In this document: one piece after another, positions 62,816 through 64,000 of the stretch | Layout: every line of letters begins with the position of its first letter | How positions within the stretch are numbered: the first letter of the stretch is position 1 | From: Roseiarcus sp963709655 | GTDB lineage: Bacteria; Pseudomonadota; Alphaproteobacteria; Rhizobiales; Beijerinckiaceae | Direction: 5' to 3' | DNA: 64,000 nucleotides | NCBI GenBank assembly: GCA_963709655.1 | Contig: CAVPXF010000056.1 | Span: 806,001-870,000 of the forward strand | Program-made: the position numbers and the translations under genes | Notes under the pieces: model-generated | What the model was told of the DNA's origin: nothing | The model's database searches: none | The model's input: the letters and a program-made list of their open reading frames with translations, nothing else

Positions 62816-63820
62816 ATGCGGGGTTCCTGTCCGATGCGCAACCGTTCCGCCGGCGTCGCCCTCGGCGCCGCGCTGATGCTGGCAAGCTGCGCCGCGCCGC
62901 CGCCCGTCGCGCCGCCGCGTCAGGCTGGCGCCAAGCCTCCGGGCGTCGCGTCCGTCGACGGCGCCAGCATCGAGCTCGCGGCGTTCCAGAACTCGGCCTT
63001 TCCCTACCACGGCCTGATCCCGAACTATCAGGAGACCGGCAAGTCGCGGCCCTTCCTCGATGTCGACGACAACGGCCGGCTCGGCCACTCGAGCCCGCGC
63101 GGCGGCCTTCTGTGGGAGGACCAGACCTACAACGACCGGACTGTGCTGCTCGCGGCGCCCGAGTCCTTCGACCCGAGCCGCCCCGGCCATATCGTCGTCT
63201 TCTTCCACGGCAACAACGCAACCCTCGAGCGCGACGTGATTGCGCGGCAGCAGATCGTCCGCCAGCTGGCCGATTCAGGGCTCAACGGCGTGCTCGTCGC
63301 CCCGCAGCTCGCTCTGGACGCGCCCGATTCGAGCGCCGGGAAATTCTGGTCGCCCGACGGCTTCGCGGCTTTCCTCGACGAAGCCGAGCGCAAGCTCGGC
63401 GACTTCTACCCAAGCGCGCGCGGCGCCTTCCGCCGGATGCCGGTCATCGTGATGGCCTATAGCGGCGGCTACCTCCCGGCCGCCTATTCGCTGACCGTCG
63501 GCGGCGACGCCGGGCGCGTCCGCGGCGTCGTGCTGCTCGACGCGCTCTATGGCGAACGCGACAAGTTTGTAAGCTGGATCGAGGGACCCGGCCGCAACGC
63601 CTTCTTCATCAGCGCCTATTCGACCTCTTCGGAGGACGGCAACATGGCCATCGAGGCGGAACTGCGGCAGGCGGGGCTTACCGTGCAGGACAATTTGCCG
63701 GCGAGCCTTGTCCCGGGCGAGATCGCCTTTGTCGACGCCGGGAACGTCGACCACAACGACTTCGTCACCTCCGCCTGGGCCGGCGCCCCGCTGCGCGACG
63801 TCTTTTCACGCATCCGGTAG
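62816..63820 (+). CDS. Exported alpha/beta-hydrolase-like lipoprotein
   Basis: A 334-residue protein from ATG 62816 (AAGGA 7 nt upstream); ATG 62834 is an alternative. A signal peptide ends in the lipobox-like MLASC, then a Pro/Ala linker. The catalytic-type core includes IVVFFHGNNATLERD (oxyanion HG), the nucleophile elbow VMAYSGGYLPAAY, LLDALYGE (acid) and a late His in DAGNVDHNDF. These fit a serine hydrolase of the alpha/beta fold, but no substrate group is recognised. It diverges from the amidohydrolase at 61188. Confidence 0.78.
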   Translation: MRGSCPMRNRSAGVALGAALMLASCAAPPPVAPPRQAGAKPPGVASVDGASIELAAFQNSAFPYHGLIPNYQETGKSRPFLDVDDNGRLGHSSPRGGLLWEDQTYNDRTVLLAAPESFDPSRPGHIVVFFHGNNATLERDVIARQQIVRQLADSGLNGVLVAPQLALDAPDSSAGKFWSPDGFAAFLDEAERKLGDFYPSARGAFRRMPVIVMAYSGGYLPAAYSLTVGGDAGRVRGVVLLDALYGERDKFVSWIEGPGRNAFFISAYSTSSEDGNMAIEAELRQAGLTVQDNLPASLVPGEIAFVDAGNVDHNDFVTSAWAGAPLRDVFSRIR

Positions 63821-63848
63821 GGACGCAAGTGCCGTCGCGCTCGCTGAT

Positions 63849-63867
63849 CCCCGGGTCAAGCCCGGGG
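63849..63867. terminator. GC hairpin between convergent genes
   Basis: CCCCGGG and CCCGGGG form a perfect 7-bp stem around TCAAG. The word GATCCCCGGGTCAAGCCC is a frequent dispersed palindrome in alphaproteobacteria. Lying between convergent stops at 63820 and 63935, it could end transcription from both sides, though no T-run follows. Confidence 0.5.
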
Positions 63868-63934
63868 ACGGGGCGCGCGGTCAGCAACCACGTCTACAAA
63901 ACGCGACGCGGTCCAGCGTCTGCCGTGACGCCGC

Positions 63935-64000
63935 CTACGACAGAAGATCGATGAGATAGGGGATGAGCGGCGCGTCGGCGGGCGGCATGGGGTAGCTGCG
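63935..64000 (-). CDS. C-terminal end of an unidentified gene (partial)
   Basis: The minus strand is open from the window edge to TAG at 63935-63937 and reads RSYPMPPADAPLIPYLIDLL then S. The proline-rich loop followed by a leucine-rich amphipathic helix looks like the end of a real protein rather than a shadow, and its convergent placement fits. The family cannot be determined from 21 codons. Confidence 0.4.
   Translation of the reverse strand, partial: RSYPMPPADAPLIPYLIDLLS

Overview
The window is GC-rich and gene-dense, with alphaproteobacterial (probably Hyphomicrobiales/Rhizobiales) gene content. The signs are a ccmI-ccmE-ccmF-ccmH cytochrome c maturation operon behind a PhoQ/FeuQ-type sensor kinase, petABC divergent from trmL, a fused indolepyruvate:ferredoxin oxidoreductase, a DUF992 exported protein and EVE/YciI genes. 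Cytochrome b and c1 are separate genes rather than the fused form of Bradyrhizobium. The genus cannot be fixed from sequence reading alone. No rRNA, tRNA or CRISPR array was seen.

Layout. 1-8.4 kb: end of an AbrB-type membrane protein, pyrB, a DUF1810 gene, a tandem pair of SDR oxidoreductases, an antitoxin whose toxin is reduced to a stub, a GNAT acetyltransferase and topA. 8.4-11 kb: an accessory stretch with a decayed transposase, a small hypothetical gene, a Uma2-type gene and one copy of a roughly 170-bp dispersed repeat. 11-19 kb (minus strand): ilvD, a frameshifted sensor kinase, a 17-kDa-antigen-like lipoprotein and ccmIEFH. 19-26 kb (plus strand): a secreted beta-helix/RTX-like protein, the giant indolepyruvate oxidoreductase and a coupled SDR. 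26-32 kb: the second copy of the dispersed repeat, several palindromic elements, a GFA-type gene, mutL and a complete 1,963-bp IS1634-family element with a 6-bp target duplication.

32.6-44.6 kb (minus strand) is the most distinctive region, an operon-like run of 13 tightly packed cistrons. In transcription order it holds a BMP-type substrate-binding protein, two permeases, a formamidase-like nitrilase, an isochorismatase-fold cysteine hydrolase, a cyanuric acid hydrolase/barbiturase-family ring-opening amidohydrolase, the ABC ATPase, a fragment of a second cysteine hydrolase, an AtzG-like protein, an AtzE-like amidase, a 5-formyltetrahydrofolate cyclo-ligase-like protein, an AtzH-like protein and a metal-dependent amidohydrolase. 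I infer import and stepwise hydrolysis of a nitrogen heterocycle (pyrimidine, triazine or barbiturate-like) as a nitrogen source. Two of the enzymes are frameshifted in this sequence, one by an exact 4-bp duplication.

45-51 kb: an SDR divergent from a truncated LysR regulator, with an intact ATT-N11-AAT operator between them, then a 1,471-residue hybrid kinase with two kinase modules and three receivers. 51-64 kb: DUF992 protein, UPF0114/YqhA, mtnP, petABC, trmL, a NarL-type regulator, acs, EVE and YciI genes, a Tat-exported amidohydrolase, an exported alpha/beta hydrolase and the last codons of an unidentified gene.

Recurring themes are 4-nt stop/start overlaps, including two that use TTG, many palindromic intergenic elements, and an unusual number of frameshifted or truncated genes that should be checked against raw reads before being called pseudogenes.
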